DNA of 48,954 bases from Candidatus Cloacimonadota bacterium (GCA_020532515.1 JAJBAY010000005.1:1-48954); one strand, 5' to 3'. Positions 1 through 11,200 are shown, counted from the first letter of the stretch. Notes: generated by a model from the letters alone, not told the origin. A program made the numbers and translations.

Positions 1-207
1 ATGCTTAATCCGTTCTCTTACAGTCGTTTATGAATATGTAGTTTTCATAATACTTGTCTTTTAATGCCGAGAAATAGGCCGAAAATACCTGTTTTTGCCC
101 TGGGGGTGGTAAAGTCGGGTCAAGTCATCTCGAGTCAAAAGCGAATTGAAGTTAAGTCCAAGGGCAGAGCGTGATGAGGGGCTTGTAGATAAGAGATTTG
201 ATAGATT

Positions 208-230
208 GGAGCGGCCCGGAAGACCGCCCC
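208..230 (-). terminator. imperfect GC hairpin downstream of the 957-aa gene
   Basis: An imperfect GC-rich inverted repeat (GGGGCGG on the minus strand, then CCGCTCC) starts about 12 bases beyond the stop codon of the secreted-protein gene. It lacks a clear T-run, so termination is only a guess from position. The rest of bases 1-241 holds no gene that I can support. Confidence 0.25.
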
Positions 231-241
231 AAAGCTATATC

Positions 242-3115
242 TTAGCGTATCTTAAGTATTTTTATCGTCTTGGATTTCCTGTCTGCCTGCGCTCTTAAGA
301 TATACACACCGCTGGCGCAAGCTTTTCCTTTCTCATCCTTACCATCCCAGTCCAGGTAACTGTTGCCCTTGGGCATATCTGTATTGCACAGAGTTTTCAC
401 CATTTGACCACGGATATTATATACTTTCAGGCTTGCCGGAGCAGATTCATCCAGTTTCAGGCAGATACGGGTCTGTTCCTGGAAGGGATTAGGGAAGTTT
501 TGGCTGAGTAGTTGCACCGGTGGACTCCCATGTGGATCATCATTATTGATTGGATATGCTGCATAGTACTGGACTGCGCTGTAGTGTCCACCTCCGGGTA
601 CCAAGATCATATAGGCACCGTAATCTGTGGGGTATAGATAGGCACCATGATCTGTAGGGTATAGATTGGGAATATCTCCTGCGCCCCACAAAGCATCTGC
701 AGGGATTTCGATGCTGCCGCTGGAATCCAATAAGAAATAGAAGCATTGGTTATTACCACTGGACATTAAAAGGATTCTCCCATCCGGCAAAGGGCAGATA
801 TCTTTTAAGAATGAATCATGACTGAGGGTGGTACTCCAGAGCTGGTTACCCAATAGATCATATTTCAGGATGCCGGAATGTGCAGGGCCACTGCGCTCCA
901 CATAATAGGCGTCTCCTAAAAAGCAGTTCATCGTAGAATAAACATTTTGTTCTAGAGAAGGTGCTGCTCCCAAACTGCCATCTGCATTTATCGACTGAAT
1001 TTTGTGATCTGAGTAATAATGCCAGGACGACGGGCTGCTGGGGCCGTCATCATGCTCCAATACCCGGTAGATATATGCCAGCACATAGATCTGCGTTTCG
1101 TCTTGCCAAAAATAGTGGCTGGGCCTGAGGCCGACATATTCACTCCCCAAATCCCCCAAAGGCAGACCTGTGGCCGAATACTGTAAATTTCCAGTATCAT
1201 CAATGATATTCATAAAACTCATTTCTGGACGAAAACTGAGCGGACCCTGTGACCAGAATATCCTATTGCCAGACAGGGCTTCTAACCATAATGAGTTACT
1301 CAGCCAGTCAGGGTTTTGTATCCCAGCCAGAATCCCATTCTCCTCCCAGGATGGAGATCCATTTACATAGCGGTGAAGCATGATCTGGGTGCCCGTAGAA
1401 CGCGCCATATACAAGGCACCATTATGCATGGAAAAGATAGGGTCACCAGGGCCCGAATACAGCAGCCGGCCTTCCGGCTCCCAGGCAATATTTCCCGATC
1501 TATCCAGCACTTGGGCCCGGGATATGTAATCGTCGCCAGATTTTCTTGTCCACACGATCAGCACTTGGGTGTCGCTGATCGGTAAACACTCATAATTCAG
1601 GTTTGCAGACTCTTCCAGAAAACACTGTGCGGTGGGAAACAGGCTAATGCCGCTGGGACTAATAATGTTATACATCAATTTCTGTTGCCTATTTCGTCCT
1701 TGACGCCACATCATAAGACAAAGACCATCAGGCAGTGTGAAAGCTCTGAGGTCAGAGGCACTGCCCGACATCCCCGTAAGCAGAAGAATCCCCGGCACTG
1801 GATATGTGGCATTTCCCTGGTTATCGATGATCTGAGAGTGAATAGAGTTTTGATCATCCTGATCTATTTGATACAAAAAATGCAGATTTCCCTCATGAAG
1901 CTGCATATTTATATAAACAGCTCCAAAAGATAGGACACCGCCAGTCAAAGGTAGCGCACTGGGCCAAGACGTGAAATCGCTATTGAAATGCTGCACAAAT
2001 GGCTCATTACTGACACATACCAAAAACCATCCCCCCTCATTATCTGCCACCGTATATTTGTATCCACTATAATAACTAAAGTTTGGATCATGCAAATTTG
2101 TGAGCTGGCTGTGAATGACGCTGCCCAAGGGATCGATCACGTCAAAGCGCGATATACGGTAGTAGGGAAAAGCCTGTACGACATCATAATGAACTATTAG
2201 ATTTCCCCCGCTGTTTACGATTATTGCATCCAATATATTAGCAGTACTGCTATCAGAAGCACAATCCACTACCCATAAACACTCCCCCGCATAGCTCATC
2301 CGGCTTGCAGACACAAAAGACGCAGGAGCTGAGATAGTTCTCCAAGCCGCATAAAATGAGTTTAAATCAGCGCCCATGAGTAATAGCCTATCCGGAATCC
2401 CCTCCAGGCTTGGATTAGCAAATTCTCCAGCTATCTGATGATCCGCTCCGATCTTCACGAATTTGACACTTTTAATGTAGTTTACCCTCACGGGTATGGA
2501 CAAGAGAGCTCCATGATCTTCTGTGGTAATCATCCCCCAACCATTATCAATAATCCCTTCAATGTTTAGGCCTTGCACTGGATGGGCAAGATTTCCCAAA
2601 GCATCTATATGCTGATAGCGGTAGGGACCGTTTTCTTCCCGGATGCAGAAATGCAATCCCCCCAAACCATCGCTGACCGGTCTGATACTTAATATAGTTC
2701 TTTGTGTGAGGAGGACCTGGATGTTTGACAGCTCTGAAAGCAGATTGCCCGCTTGGCTATACGTATTCAGAATTAACATGTGCGAGCCATAACCACCATC
2801 TACATTCTGGACCAGCGCTATGCTGTTGTCCGGATTTATGATGAGGTAGCCACTCATCCATGGGGGTCCTACTATAACTGGTTCTGTCAGCAGCGCCTCA
2901 TTTCCCGGCGAATAGATCTGCATGTAGGTGTTTCTGATTCCCTGTTTGCTTTGCTTAAAGAGCACTACCAGATTCCCATTGGGGCATACTGTGCTTTGAG
3001 GGTTGAGTTCATAGTTCTCAAAATCATACAGCGGCACCAATTCATCAAAAGCCAGGCCGGCCAGCATCGGCAAAATAGATATTAGTAGTAGCGTCACAAA
3101 TATCAGCTTTTTCAT
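242..3115 (-). CDS. large secreted protein with C-terminal FlgD-like/Por sorting tail
   Basis: This is a 957-aa exported protein of unknown function. Residues 1 to about 22 form a signal peptide (MKKLIF, then a Leu/Ile-rich core ending near LAGLA). The long middle region has repeated short strands with Gly-Asn and Trp-rich phrases (DGLGGLHF, DALGNLA, DRSGNIAW, DDTGNLQY). That suggests a beta-propeller-like or repeat-strand fold, but I recognise no enzyme family. Residues about 870-957 are a FlgD-like/T9SS type-A sorting module: FPNPF at 874-878, YNIRGQMVKTL, DWDGKDEKGKACASGVYIL and a final KIR. The family role of that tail is export and surface attachment in FCB bacteria. The start is well set by GGGAGG seven bases upstream of the ATG. 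The gene stands alone, with a TTGACA about 100 bases upstream. Two adjacent near-identical LYPTD-GAY phrases near residue 840 mark a small internal duplication. Confidence 0.85.
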   Translation of the reverse strand: MKKLIFVTLLLISILPMLAGLAFDELVPLYDFENYELNPQSTVCPNGNLVVLFKQSKQGIRNTYMQIYSPGNEALLTEPVIVGPPWMSGYLIINPDNSIALVQNVDGGYGSHMLILNTYSQAGNLLSELSNIQVLLTQRTILSIRPVSDGLGGLHFCIREENGPYRYQHIDALGNLAHPVQGLNIEGIIDNGWGMITTEDHGALLSIPVRVNYIKSVKFVKIGADHQIAGEFANPSLEGIPDRLLLMGADLNSFYAAWRTISAPASFVSASRMSYAGECLWVVDCASDSSTANILDAIIVNSGGNLIVHYDVVQAFPYYRISRFDVIDPLGSVIHSQLTNLHDPNFSYYSGYKYTVADNEGGWFLVCVSNEPFVQHFNSDFTSWPSALPLTGGVLSFGAVYINMQLHEGNLHFLYQIDQDDQNSIHSQIIDNQGNATYPVPGILLLTGMSGSASDLRAFTLPDGLCLMMWRQGRNRQQKLMYNIISPSGISLFPTAQCFLEESANLNYECLPISDTQVLIVWTRKSGDDYISRAQVLDRSGNIAWEPEGRLLYSGPGDPIFSMHNGALYMARSTGTQIMLHRYVNGSPSWEENGILAGIQNPDWLSNSLWLEALSGNRIFWSQGPLSFRPEMSFMNIIDDTGNLQYSATGLPLGDLGSEYVGLRPSHYFWQDETQIYVLAYIYRVLEHDDGPSSPSSWHYYSDHKIQSINADGSLGAAPSLEQNVYSTMNCFLGDAYYVERSGPAHSGILKYDLLGNQLWSTTLSHDSFLKDICPLPDGRILLMSSGNNQCFYFLLDSSGSIEIPADALWGAGDIPNLYPTDHGAYLYPTDYGAYMILVPGGGHYSAVQYYAAYPINNDDPHGSPPVQLLSQNFPNPFQEQTRICLKLDESAPASLKVYNIRGQMVKTLCNTDMPKGNSYLDWDGKDEKGKACASGVYILRAQADRKSKTIKILKIR

Positions 3116-3213
3116 CTTAACCTCCCTGGAGCAAACGAAAAAGGAACTTGTTTTGGATCACAATGTATTCCCCTTTTTGGGACCTATGGTCAGACTATGT
3201 ATAATGTTCTGGC

Positions 3214-3219
3214 TGTCAA
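3214..3219 (-). promoter_or_regulatory. candidate -35 element (TTGACA) for the 957-aa gene
   Basis: A perfect TTGACA on the minus strand lies about 99 bases upstream of the ATG at 3115. No convincing -10 follows at normal spacing (TAGTCT at 16 bases is weak). I flag it because the same hexamer recurs upstream of most genes here. Confidence 0.3.
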
Positions 3220-3311
3220 GCTCTTTTTTGCAAATATTATTCGCTTGCTGAGAAGGTTCAAAGCCTTTAGCGATATACGGCTAATTCTTTGTCTTCAATG
3301 AGAGCTGCAGA

Positions 3312-3326
3312 CCGGGATCTTCCCGG
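3312..3326 (-). terminator. small perfect hairpin downstream of the flavoprotein gene
   Basis: CCGGGA and TCCCGG are separated by three bases, 36 bases beyond the stop codon of the minus-strand nitronate monooxygenase-like gene. The hairpin has no T-run, so it may be a weak or Rho-assisted end. The call rests on position and symmetry only. Confidence 0.3.
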
Positions 3327-3361
3327 ATCAGATGCAGCCAGAGTCGTCCAGGGACGGTATT

Positions 3362-4471
3362 TTAGCTGGCGCTGTATTCCTGTTTTATGGTTTCTATCAG
3401 TTCGTGAACGCTGATGATCTGGTTATTCAAGTAGCCATTCACCCCGCTGCAGCATACGCCTTCGTCGATCAAACCGGACTGCGCATTGATCAACGCCTGG
3501 GCAATGCAGAACTGCACCTTATGATAGTCGCAGGTATGCAGGCACTTGTAATTGCAGGAGATAGGCTTCTTTTCACCGGCCATGATTTCTTTCACAAATT
3601 TCGTCTTCAGCACGCGCAGGGGCATACCCACAGGGCTCTGAATTACTACGATATCAACCGGCGCTTGTGCCTTCAGATATTCGTCTTTAAATTCCTGTGT
3701 GGCATCGCACTCGTCTGTGGTGATAAAGCGTGTACCAATCTGTGCTCCGGCCGCGCCCAGCTCTACATACTTTCTGATGTCTGCACCAGTCTGCACTCCA
3801 CCGGCTACGAAGACGAGGATTGTCTTATTATATTGCTTTTCATATTCTGCCAGCAGAGTCAGGACTTTGGGCAATTGCTGGTCGAGCTCAAACTCTTGCT
3901 GCCCCACTTCATCCAGCTTCACGCCCTGATGTCCACCGCTGTAAGGGCTTTCCAGTACCACAGCATCCGGCAGGCAATCGTAGCCTTTCAGCCATTTGCG
4001 GATGACAATGTTCAAAGCTCGGTCTGTGGATACGATAGGCACCAGCTTGGTTTTGCTGCCCGCGGGACGGTATTCCGGTAGATTGAGCGCCAGGCCTGCT
4101 CCACAGATGACAAGATCTATTTTCTCTTGGATGGCAGTGTGCACCATATCGGCAAAGTTCGTCAGCGCCACCATGATATTCACCGCCAATACGCCTTTGG
4201 TTTTCTCGCGGGCTTTGCGGATTTCATTGACCAGGCCACGGATATTGGCCTGGCGGAAGTTAGTGAGGAAATCCGGTTCGCGAAAACCGGGGGCGACAGC
4301 GGATATGGTGCCCACTCCGCCTTCATTGGCCACCGCAGCAGCCAGGCTGGATAAGGACACGCCTATACCCATGCCTCCTTGAATGATAGGGATTTCTATC
4401 TTTAGCTCGCCGATGCAAGCTGCTTTCATTGAGTTTAGTGCTTCGCTAAAACTTGTATTCTTAGGGATCAT
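3362..4471 (-). CDS. nitronate monooxygenase-family (NAD(P)H-dependent) flavin oxidoreductase
   Basis: This is a 369-aa TIM-barrel flavoprotein of the nitronate monooxygenase/2-nitropropane dioxygenase/FabK family, which oxidises nitronates or reduces enoyl-ACP using FMN. Visible marks are the N-terminal IPIIQGGMGIG (about residues 27-37) and VGTISA. The SGGHQG motif places the family catalytic His. The phosphate-binding stretch VAGGVQTGADI is followed by GAAGAQIGTRF, and SPVGMPLRVLKT comes after. The C-terminus adds a cysteine-rich tail (CNYKCLHTC, a further C about 8 residues on, then CC). This tail is seen in one subgroup of the family and could bind metal. I chose the ATG at 4471, not the one 45 bases upstream, because AAGAGG sits seven bases before it and the extra residues do not resemble the family. 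Substrate cannot be told from sequence, and FabK is the main alternative. The gene appears to be transcribed on its own. Confidence 0.85.
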   Translation of the reverse strand: MIPKNTSFSEALNSMKAACIGELKIEIPIIQGGMGIGVSLSSLAAAVANEGGVGTISAVAPGFREPDFLTNFRQANIRGLVNEIRKAREKTKGVLAVNIMVALTNFADMVHTAIQEKIDLVICGAGLALNLPEYRPAGSKTKLVPIVSTDRALNIVIRKWLKGYDCLPDAVVLESPYSGGHQGVKLDEVGQQEFELDQQLPKVLTLLAEYEKQYNKTILVFVAGGVQTGADIRKYVELGAAGAQIGTRFITTDECDATQEFKDEYLKAQAPVDIVVIQSPVGMPLRVLKTKFVKEIMAGEKKPISCNYKCLHTCDYHKVQFCIAQALINAQSGLIDEGVCCSGVNGYLNNQIISVHELIETIKQEYSAS

Positions 4472-4502
4472 GTATCTACCTCTTGATGTATATATTATTA
4501 CC

Positions 4503-4530
4503 AAGATAATGAACATCGTTCAGCTGTCAA
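4503..4530 (-). promoter_or_regulatory. candidate promoter TTGACA-N16-TATCTT
   Basis: On the minus strand, TTGACA (4530-4525) is followed after 16 bases by TATCTT (4508-4503). This predicts a short leader of about 25 bases before the ATG at 4471. It is the best-spaced example of the recurrent TTGACA element in the window. Confidence 0.45.
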
Positions 4531-4582
4531 CCAATATCTCTGTCTTACAGTCCCTTTTTGGGGACACAGTAAGGCTTAATAT

Positions 4583-4933
4583 TCAGCCTTTGGAGCTATT
4601 AATGCACTTGCAGAAGCCATGGTAATTGGCGTAGACGCCGCCCATGAGGGAGATGATTCCCCAAAATAGAGGCCCCAAAACGATATCCAAAAATACCGGA
4701 CTGAGCTCTGGCAAGAGATATAAACCCCAGGTGATTAGATAGGCTCCCACCACGATCATGCTGTGTCCGAAGATAATCCCTGCCCTGCGATTGTTTACCC
4801 AACCCTGATAGATCAGCGCCAGTCCTATTAGAGATGGAATTGCCGCTGCGGTTCGATTGGTAAAAAGCAGCAAGACACCCAAGAGGAGAAGGACTATCCC
4901 CAGGCCGATTGAGCCATACGCAGGTTTTTTCAT
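4583..4933 (-). CDS. small four-helix membrane protein, function unknown
   Basis: This 116-aa hydrophobic protein has four likely membrane segments (about residues 7-25, 31-47, 53-77 and 81-103). Short basic loops separate them (NRT, NNRRAG). The C-terminus ends in a soluble GFCKCINSSKG tail with two cysteines. No family is recognised; small proteins of this kind are often annotated only as integral membrane proteins. The ATG at 4933 is preceded by GTGAGGT, a fair ribosome binding site. It is followed by the flavoprotein gene after a 111-base gap that holds its own TTGACA, so the two are probably not one operon. Confidence 0.6.
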   Translation of the reverse strand: MKKPAYGSIGLGIVLLLLGVLLLFTNRTAAAIPSLIGLALIYQGWVNNRRAGIIFGHSMIVVGAYLITWGLYLLPELSPVFLDIVLGPLFWGIISLMGGVYANYHGFCKCINSSKG

Positions 4934-4991
4934 AATTACCTCACTATGACGATTCTTTCATGCCGGCATTTTATGCAAACACGTTTACTAA

Positions 4992-5018
4992 GTATTATTC
5001 TGGGGTCTTTACTGTCAA
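4992..5018 (-). promoter_or_regulatory. candidate promoter TTGACA-N15-TAATAC
   Basis: On the minus strand, TTGACA (5018-5013) is followed after 15 bases by TAATAC (4997-4992), upstream of the small membrane protein starting at 4933. The spacer is one or two bases short of ideal. Confidence 0.35.
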
Positions 5019-5097
5019 GAGGTTCAGCGGAGAATCCTTGCCTGGCTTAGCCACCGGAAGCACCAAGGACACCAAAACCTCTTTTTTATGCTAAAGA

Positions 5098-5146
5098 GCG
5101 ATGTCGGCGGAACGGAGTCCGCCACTACGATAAAACCATAAAACTC
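5098..5146. repeat. interspersed palindromic repeat, copy 1 (GGCGGAAC family)
   Basis: The core GATGTCGGCGGAAC, GGAGTCCGCCACTAC and GATAAAACC recurs at 18246-18288 and, more diverged, at 30196-30233. GGCGGA and TCCGCC form a 6-bp stem in this copy and copy 2. All three copies are intergenic. Confidence 0.7.
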
Positions 5147-5246
5147 TTGACGAATTTTAAGGGGGAGAATATTGGTGTTAAATTCTAGGGTATTGGTCCT
5201 CAGCCCTGATTGTTACTTTAAGATACACAAAGATATAGGAGTATAT

Positions 5247-8200
5247 ATGAAACGAACACTATTTTTGATTGCACTGATGATGATCATGATTACGAGCCTC
5301 TTTGCAGAGCGGATCAGCCTCGGTAGCGAAGGTAATTCTTTGCAAGTCTTGCAAAGCAGCACGCAGGAAACTATCCTGCAATATAAGATTCAGCACTTTG
5401 ACACCCAGGAAGTGCAAATCCAGGGAAGTTCCTGGTATCACATCACCCTGCCCAATGAAGGCTTCACCCAGGATAAGGGGCTGCCTCAATTGCCGGTATT
5501 CAACCGCAGTATTATTATCGACGGCAGGGCCAGGATGAAACTGGAGATCTATGATATCGAATATACAGACATCAAGCTGCCCATAGCTCCTTCCAAAGGT
5601 GTGATCACTCGCAATATCGATCCCGCCACTATTCCCTATGAATTCGACTCCATCTATCAGGGTAATAGCTTTTACCCGGAGCAGATAGCCGCCCTCAGCG
5701 AGCCTTACATCCTCCGGGATTTTCGTGGTATTACCATCAAAACCACGCCTTTTGCCTACCGTCCTAGCACGGGAACGCTGCGCGTCTATACCGCTTACAA
5801 AGTTCGCGTTTATGGTGATGGCAACGACACCCTGAATACCATGACTCAGAGCCGGGATAGCATTTCACGCGACTTTGCCCCGCTCTATGAAAACCACTTT
5901 GTGAATTGGCAAAACCAACGTTATACTCCCGTGAGCGATAGCTTCGGCAAGCTTTTGGTGATCTGCCACACGAATTATATGAGCACCATCCTGCCTTACG
6001 TCAACTGGAAAATCCAGAAGGGCATACCCACAGAATTGGTGCAGTGGTCCACCATTGGCACCACTGCTGCTCAGCTTCAAACCTATATCAAGAATCGTTA
6101 TACCGCTGATCCCACTATTGCCTATGTGCAGCTTGTGGGTGATGCACCCCAAATTCCTTCCCTTTCCTCTGGTGGCGGCGGATCAGATCCCAGCTTCTCT
6201 CTCGTGGCTGGAACGGATAACTATCCCGATATCTTCATTGGCCGCTTCTCCGCTGAAACCACTGCCCAGGTTACTGCTCAGATAAACAAGGCAATTGTTT
6301 ATGAAAGAGATGTAACCACCAGCGATACCTGGCTTTCCAAAGCCTTAGGCATTGCCTCTGCTGAAGGTGGTGGATCGCAAGGTGATAATGGCGAATCCGA
6401 CATTCAGCACATGAACAATATCCGCACCAAGCTGCTGAACTACGGTTACAGCAGTGTGGATCAGATTTACGATCCGGGCGCCTCAGCTGCTACGGTTACT
6501 ACCAATGTCAACGCCGGCAGAGGGTTCATGAACTACGTAGGACACGGCTCTGACACCTCCTGGAGTACCACAGGATTCAACAACACCAATGCCACCAACC
6601 TCACCAACGGCAACAAGACACCTTTCATCATGGACGTAGCTTGCGTCAATGGCAATTTTGTGTCCATGACCTGCTTCGCCGAAGCCTGGCTGCGCAATGC
6701 CAATGGTGGCGCTGTCGCCATGTATGCCAGCTCCATCAATCAGTCTTGGAACTCACCGATGCTTGCAGAAGACGAGGTTACCATACTGGTGACAACCGAA
6801 GCAAAATATACTACTGGCGGCCTTTACTACAATGGCTCCTGCAAGATGATGGATACTTATGGCAACACAACAGGCTCAGACGGCGTAAATATGTTCAAAA
6901 CCTGGCATATCTTTGGTGACGCCAGCCTGACCGCTCGCACCAAGACTCCTATCGCCATGGCTGTGACCCATCCTTCCAATATAATTTCAGGGACCAGCTC
7001 TATTAGCGTTTCCACAGGAGTCAACAATACCCTGGTGGCTATTACATATAACAACATCATCTATGGACGTGGATTCACCAATAGCTCCGGTAACGCGACT
7101 ATTACGCTCACCAGCCCGCCCACCGGTGTTTTGAACTATACCATCACGGCTTCTGCGCACAACCGCGTTACCTACGTGGGCACCATTGCCCAGACCGTGG
7201 CCTCCGGCCCCTGGATGGAAGTGACTGCCGCAAACTATGATGATGCGAATAACGACCTTCCCGAATACAACGAAAGCGGCTACTTCGACGTTACCTTCAA
7301 GAACTCTGGTACTTCTGCCGCCTCGAACGTTTTCGCCACTCTAAGTTGCTCCACCACTGGCATCAGCATTACAGACGCTGCCCACACCATCAGCAGCCTG
7401 GCTGCCGGAGCTTCCACTGTAGCGGATAATGCCTATGCCATTAGCATTGCCAACAATGTGGCCGATGGCACCCTGGCGAACTTTACCATCACCATGACTA
7501 TGTCCGGTTCTGGGCCCTGGACCTACAACTTCAGCAAGACTATTTCCGCTCCAGAGCTGGCCTTTGGCGATATGACCATCAGCGATCCTACCGGTAATAA
7601 CAATGGCAAGCTGGACCCTGGCGAAACCGCCACCATCTCCATTGTGCTGAATAACACCGGTGCAGCCGCTTCCCTGCCTGGAACCGGCACCCTGAGCTGT
7701 AGCACAACTGGGATCACGATCGTGAATGGCAGTGCCAACTTCACAGCCATCTCTGCCGCGGGTTATACGACCCTGAACTTTACTGTCACTGCCGCTTCTT
7801 CAATGAGCCTAGGTACCCTGGCTGCGTTTGTCTTTAACGCCGCTGCCGGAGCCTATACCGCCACCGCCACCCAGAATGTAGAAGTGGGCGCCCCGATGGA
7901 AATTATTATCGGTAGCGGCAGTTCCACTCAGTCTTACCCCATTGACCGTTACTACACTTATTCCGGTCACGAAGCCATCTATCTGGCAAATGAAATCGGA
8001 ACTCCCGGCACCATCAAATCCATGGCTTTCAACAAAGCCAGCGGTACTGATGTGAACACCATCGAAGCTGTAACCGTCTATATGAAGAACACCACCGCCA
8101 CCAGCCTGGCCACCGGCAACTATTCCACCACCGGCTACACTCAGGTTTACAGCGGTACCTGGCCAAACACCGCCACCAGCGGTTGGATGGAAGTGGACCT

Positions 8201-11200
8201 AAATACCCAGTTTGCCTACGACGGCAGCAACCTCTCCATCCTCACCATTAAAGGTAATCAAGCCTGGATATCCAATTATCCCATGTGGAGCTACACTACC
8301 GCTTCGGCTAACCGGGCACGTCAGAACAGTAATGACAATTCACAACCGACCTCTCTGACTGCCTCCAGAAACCTGCCCAACCTGAAGCTGAAGCTCTTCC
8401 CGGCGGTTGGCATGCTCTATCCTCCGCAGAACCTTACTGCTGAAGCTTCCCATGCTTCAGTGACCCTCACTTGGCAGACCCCGTTCAGCGGCACTCCCAC
8501 CGGTTACAAGATATATCGGAACAATACCGCTCTCACCACCGTTACCACTCTTACCTACAGGGATACAGCAGTAACCGACGGCACTACCTACAGCTACAAG
8601 GTCTCTGCCCTCTACGGCAGCGACGAATCTGACCCCACTGCCGTAGTCACCGCCACTCCAAATATGTATCCGCCCACCAACCTTGTCGCCACTGGCAGTA
8701 ATAATGTAGTCCAGCTCACCTGGACAGCAGCTACCGGACGTGAAGCTGAGGATACGCTTGAGCTTGGCACCAAAAACCGTGCCATCAGCAGCTACAAGAT
8801 CTACCGGAACGGAACTGCCCATACCACTGTAAGCGGCACTTCCTACAACGATACGGCCGTGACCAATGGCACAGCTTACAGCTACTATGTGACTACACTC
8901 TACACCAACCCCGCGGGAGAATCAGCCGCTTCGAATACCGCCACGGCTACCCCGAATATGTTGACAGAAGTGGTCATCGGTACCGGCACCTCTTCCACCG
9001 GCAATTATGATGCCTGCCCGATCAGTGTTTGGTATCAGAGCTTGCACGGACAATCGGTTTATACCAAAGCCGAGCTGAATGCCCTCGGCGTGGTTGGCCC
9101 CATTAATATAAATCAACTTGGCTTCAACGTGACTGGCCTGCCTGCCCAAGCCATGCCGAATTATGTGGTTCGTATGGGACACACTACTGCCACTAACGCG
9201 GCCAGCTGGATATCCACAGGCCTTACCCAGGTGTGGTCTTCAGCATCTTATCAGCCTGCCACCACCGGTTGGAACATGTACACCCTCAGCACTCCCTTCC
9301 TGTGGAACGGAACTGACAACATCGTAATTGATACTGGCTTCGGCTTGATTGGCGGATATGATGCCAGCGGTAGCACCCAATACAGCACTGTCACCAGCGG
9401 ATATCGTTTCGGACGCAGCGACACTGTGGACCAGACCAACCTCTTCACTGGGACAGAAACCTCCACCTACAGACCCAATGTGAAGCTTTCCCTACTGGCT
9501 ATAGCAACTGGTCCTGCCATTGCGGTCAACCCAGCCTCCATATCCGAAACAGCACAGACCGGCAACAGCACCACTGCAACCCTGACAATCAGCAATACTG
9601 GCAGCGCCGCCCTCACCTGGAGCACCCCATCCAGCTTCGCAGCCTGGGGAAGCGTAACACCTCTGAGCGGAACCATTGCAGCAGGAGGAAACACAGTTCT
9701 TACACTCACTCTCAACGCCGCTGCCCTTACCCCCAATACCTACAACGCCAATCTGGTGATAAGCTCCAATGCCCAGAACACTCCCAGCCTCACCGTTCCA
9801 GTCACCTTCACTGTTAATGCAGTGGTAGTGCCTTCGGACATCCGCTTCATCGCGGAGTGGGAACCTGCCACGGGTGTCATCATCGCTTATGCCAGCGGAT
9901 TTGGCCTACCCTATAACATGATCGCTGACCTCTCAAATAGAGGCCAAGTATATGTACTGGGTACCTCCGGTAGCCAGAGCACGGCCACCAGCCAGCTCTC
10001 CTCCAATGGAGTAAACATGTCTAACGTCAGCTACATTGTTCGCAATGGTGTCGATACATATTGGACTCGCGATTACGGTCCCTGGTCCATCTTTGATGCT
10101 AATGGCGAGATGAGCATTGTGGACTTCCGCTACAACCGTAACCGGACTTATGACAACGCGGTAAATGCCATTTTGGACGACCAATTCGGTTTCAACTACA
10201 GCTACATGCCCCTGGTCGCCACCGGCGGAAACGTAATGACCGATGGCCAGGGCAAGATGATGTCCACCACTCTGATCCAGACCGAGAACGATGGCATCCA
10301 GAACTCCCAGGTGACTGAATACAACTATACTATGCCTCAGATTAATGACTTGGTGGAGCAGTATCTGGGTGTGACGGATTACTTCATGTATGCCGATCCG
10401 CTCTCCAACTCCAACATTGACCACATCGATTGCCATGCCAAGCTCTTGGATGTGGACAAGGTTATGATCGCACGCGCGCCTTCAGGCAGTGCCAATTACA
10501 CCGCTCTGGAAGCTACGGCTGCCCTCTGGCAATCCAAAACCTCCAGTTACGGCACCCCTTATCAGATCTTCCGTGTGAACCAGAGCTCTGCTAACGAGCC
10601 CTATGCCAATTCCTTCATCTTCAACAACAAGATCTACGTGCCCCAGTGGAATTCAACCCCTTCCAGTTACGACACAGCCGCCATCGCCGCTTACCAGGCT
10701 GCTATGCCCGGATATACCGTGCAGGGCTATTACAACAGCTCCTGGCTCTCCGACGATGCCGTCCACTGCCGCGTGAATACGATTTATGACGAGCAGATGA
10801 TTAGCCTCCGGCATGTGCCGCTGACTTCGGCCCCTGCCAACAGCAACATCACCGTCACCGTAGAGATCACCCACAGCAATCCGCTGAACCCTTCCAGCAC
10901 TTACGTGGCCTACCGGCACAGTACTACCGGCCAATGGCAAAACGTGCTACTTACCTATGTCAACGGCAAAACCTGGACTGCTCAGATCCCCACACCCGCC
11001 CTGGGCCAAACCCTCTACTATCACATTCTGGCCACGGATACCACTGCCAGATTTGCCGGCATGCCCCTTTGCGGTGCCTCCGATCCCTTCAAAATACTCA
11101 TAAATATCCCCGGCGCGAATACTGCTCCTACGATCGCTCTGCCAAACTCCTTCAGCTTTGAAGAAGACGGCAGTCTGGTAGTAGATTTCAGCCAGTATGT

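Larger units (their letters stand above)
4934..5246. other. divergent intergenic region
   Basis: These 313 bases lie between the minus-strand membrane protein and the plus-strand protease-deiminase gene. They hold a TTGACA (5018-5013, minus) and one copy of the GGCGGAAC palindromic repeat (5098-5146). A TTGACG-N17-TATTGG (5154-5182, plus) is a possible promoter for the large gene. An in-frame open stretch back to 5172 exists, but it has no ribosome binding site and is not a signal peptide. Confidence 0.6.

Noticed and set aside
5172-5246. Upstream extension of the protease-deiminase gene
   Set aside because: The 25 extra residues have no ribosome binding site and would hide a clear signal peptide that starts at 5247 behind AGGAG.
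9834-10800. Deiminase domain considered as an ordinary agmatine deiminase
   Set aside because: It is part of an exported protein, is followed by an Ig-like domain as in PPAD, and carries Asn1788 at the PPAD position. Agmatine deiminases are cytoplasmic stand-alone enzymes. I cannot fully exclude a free-amine substrate.
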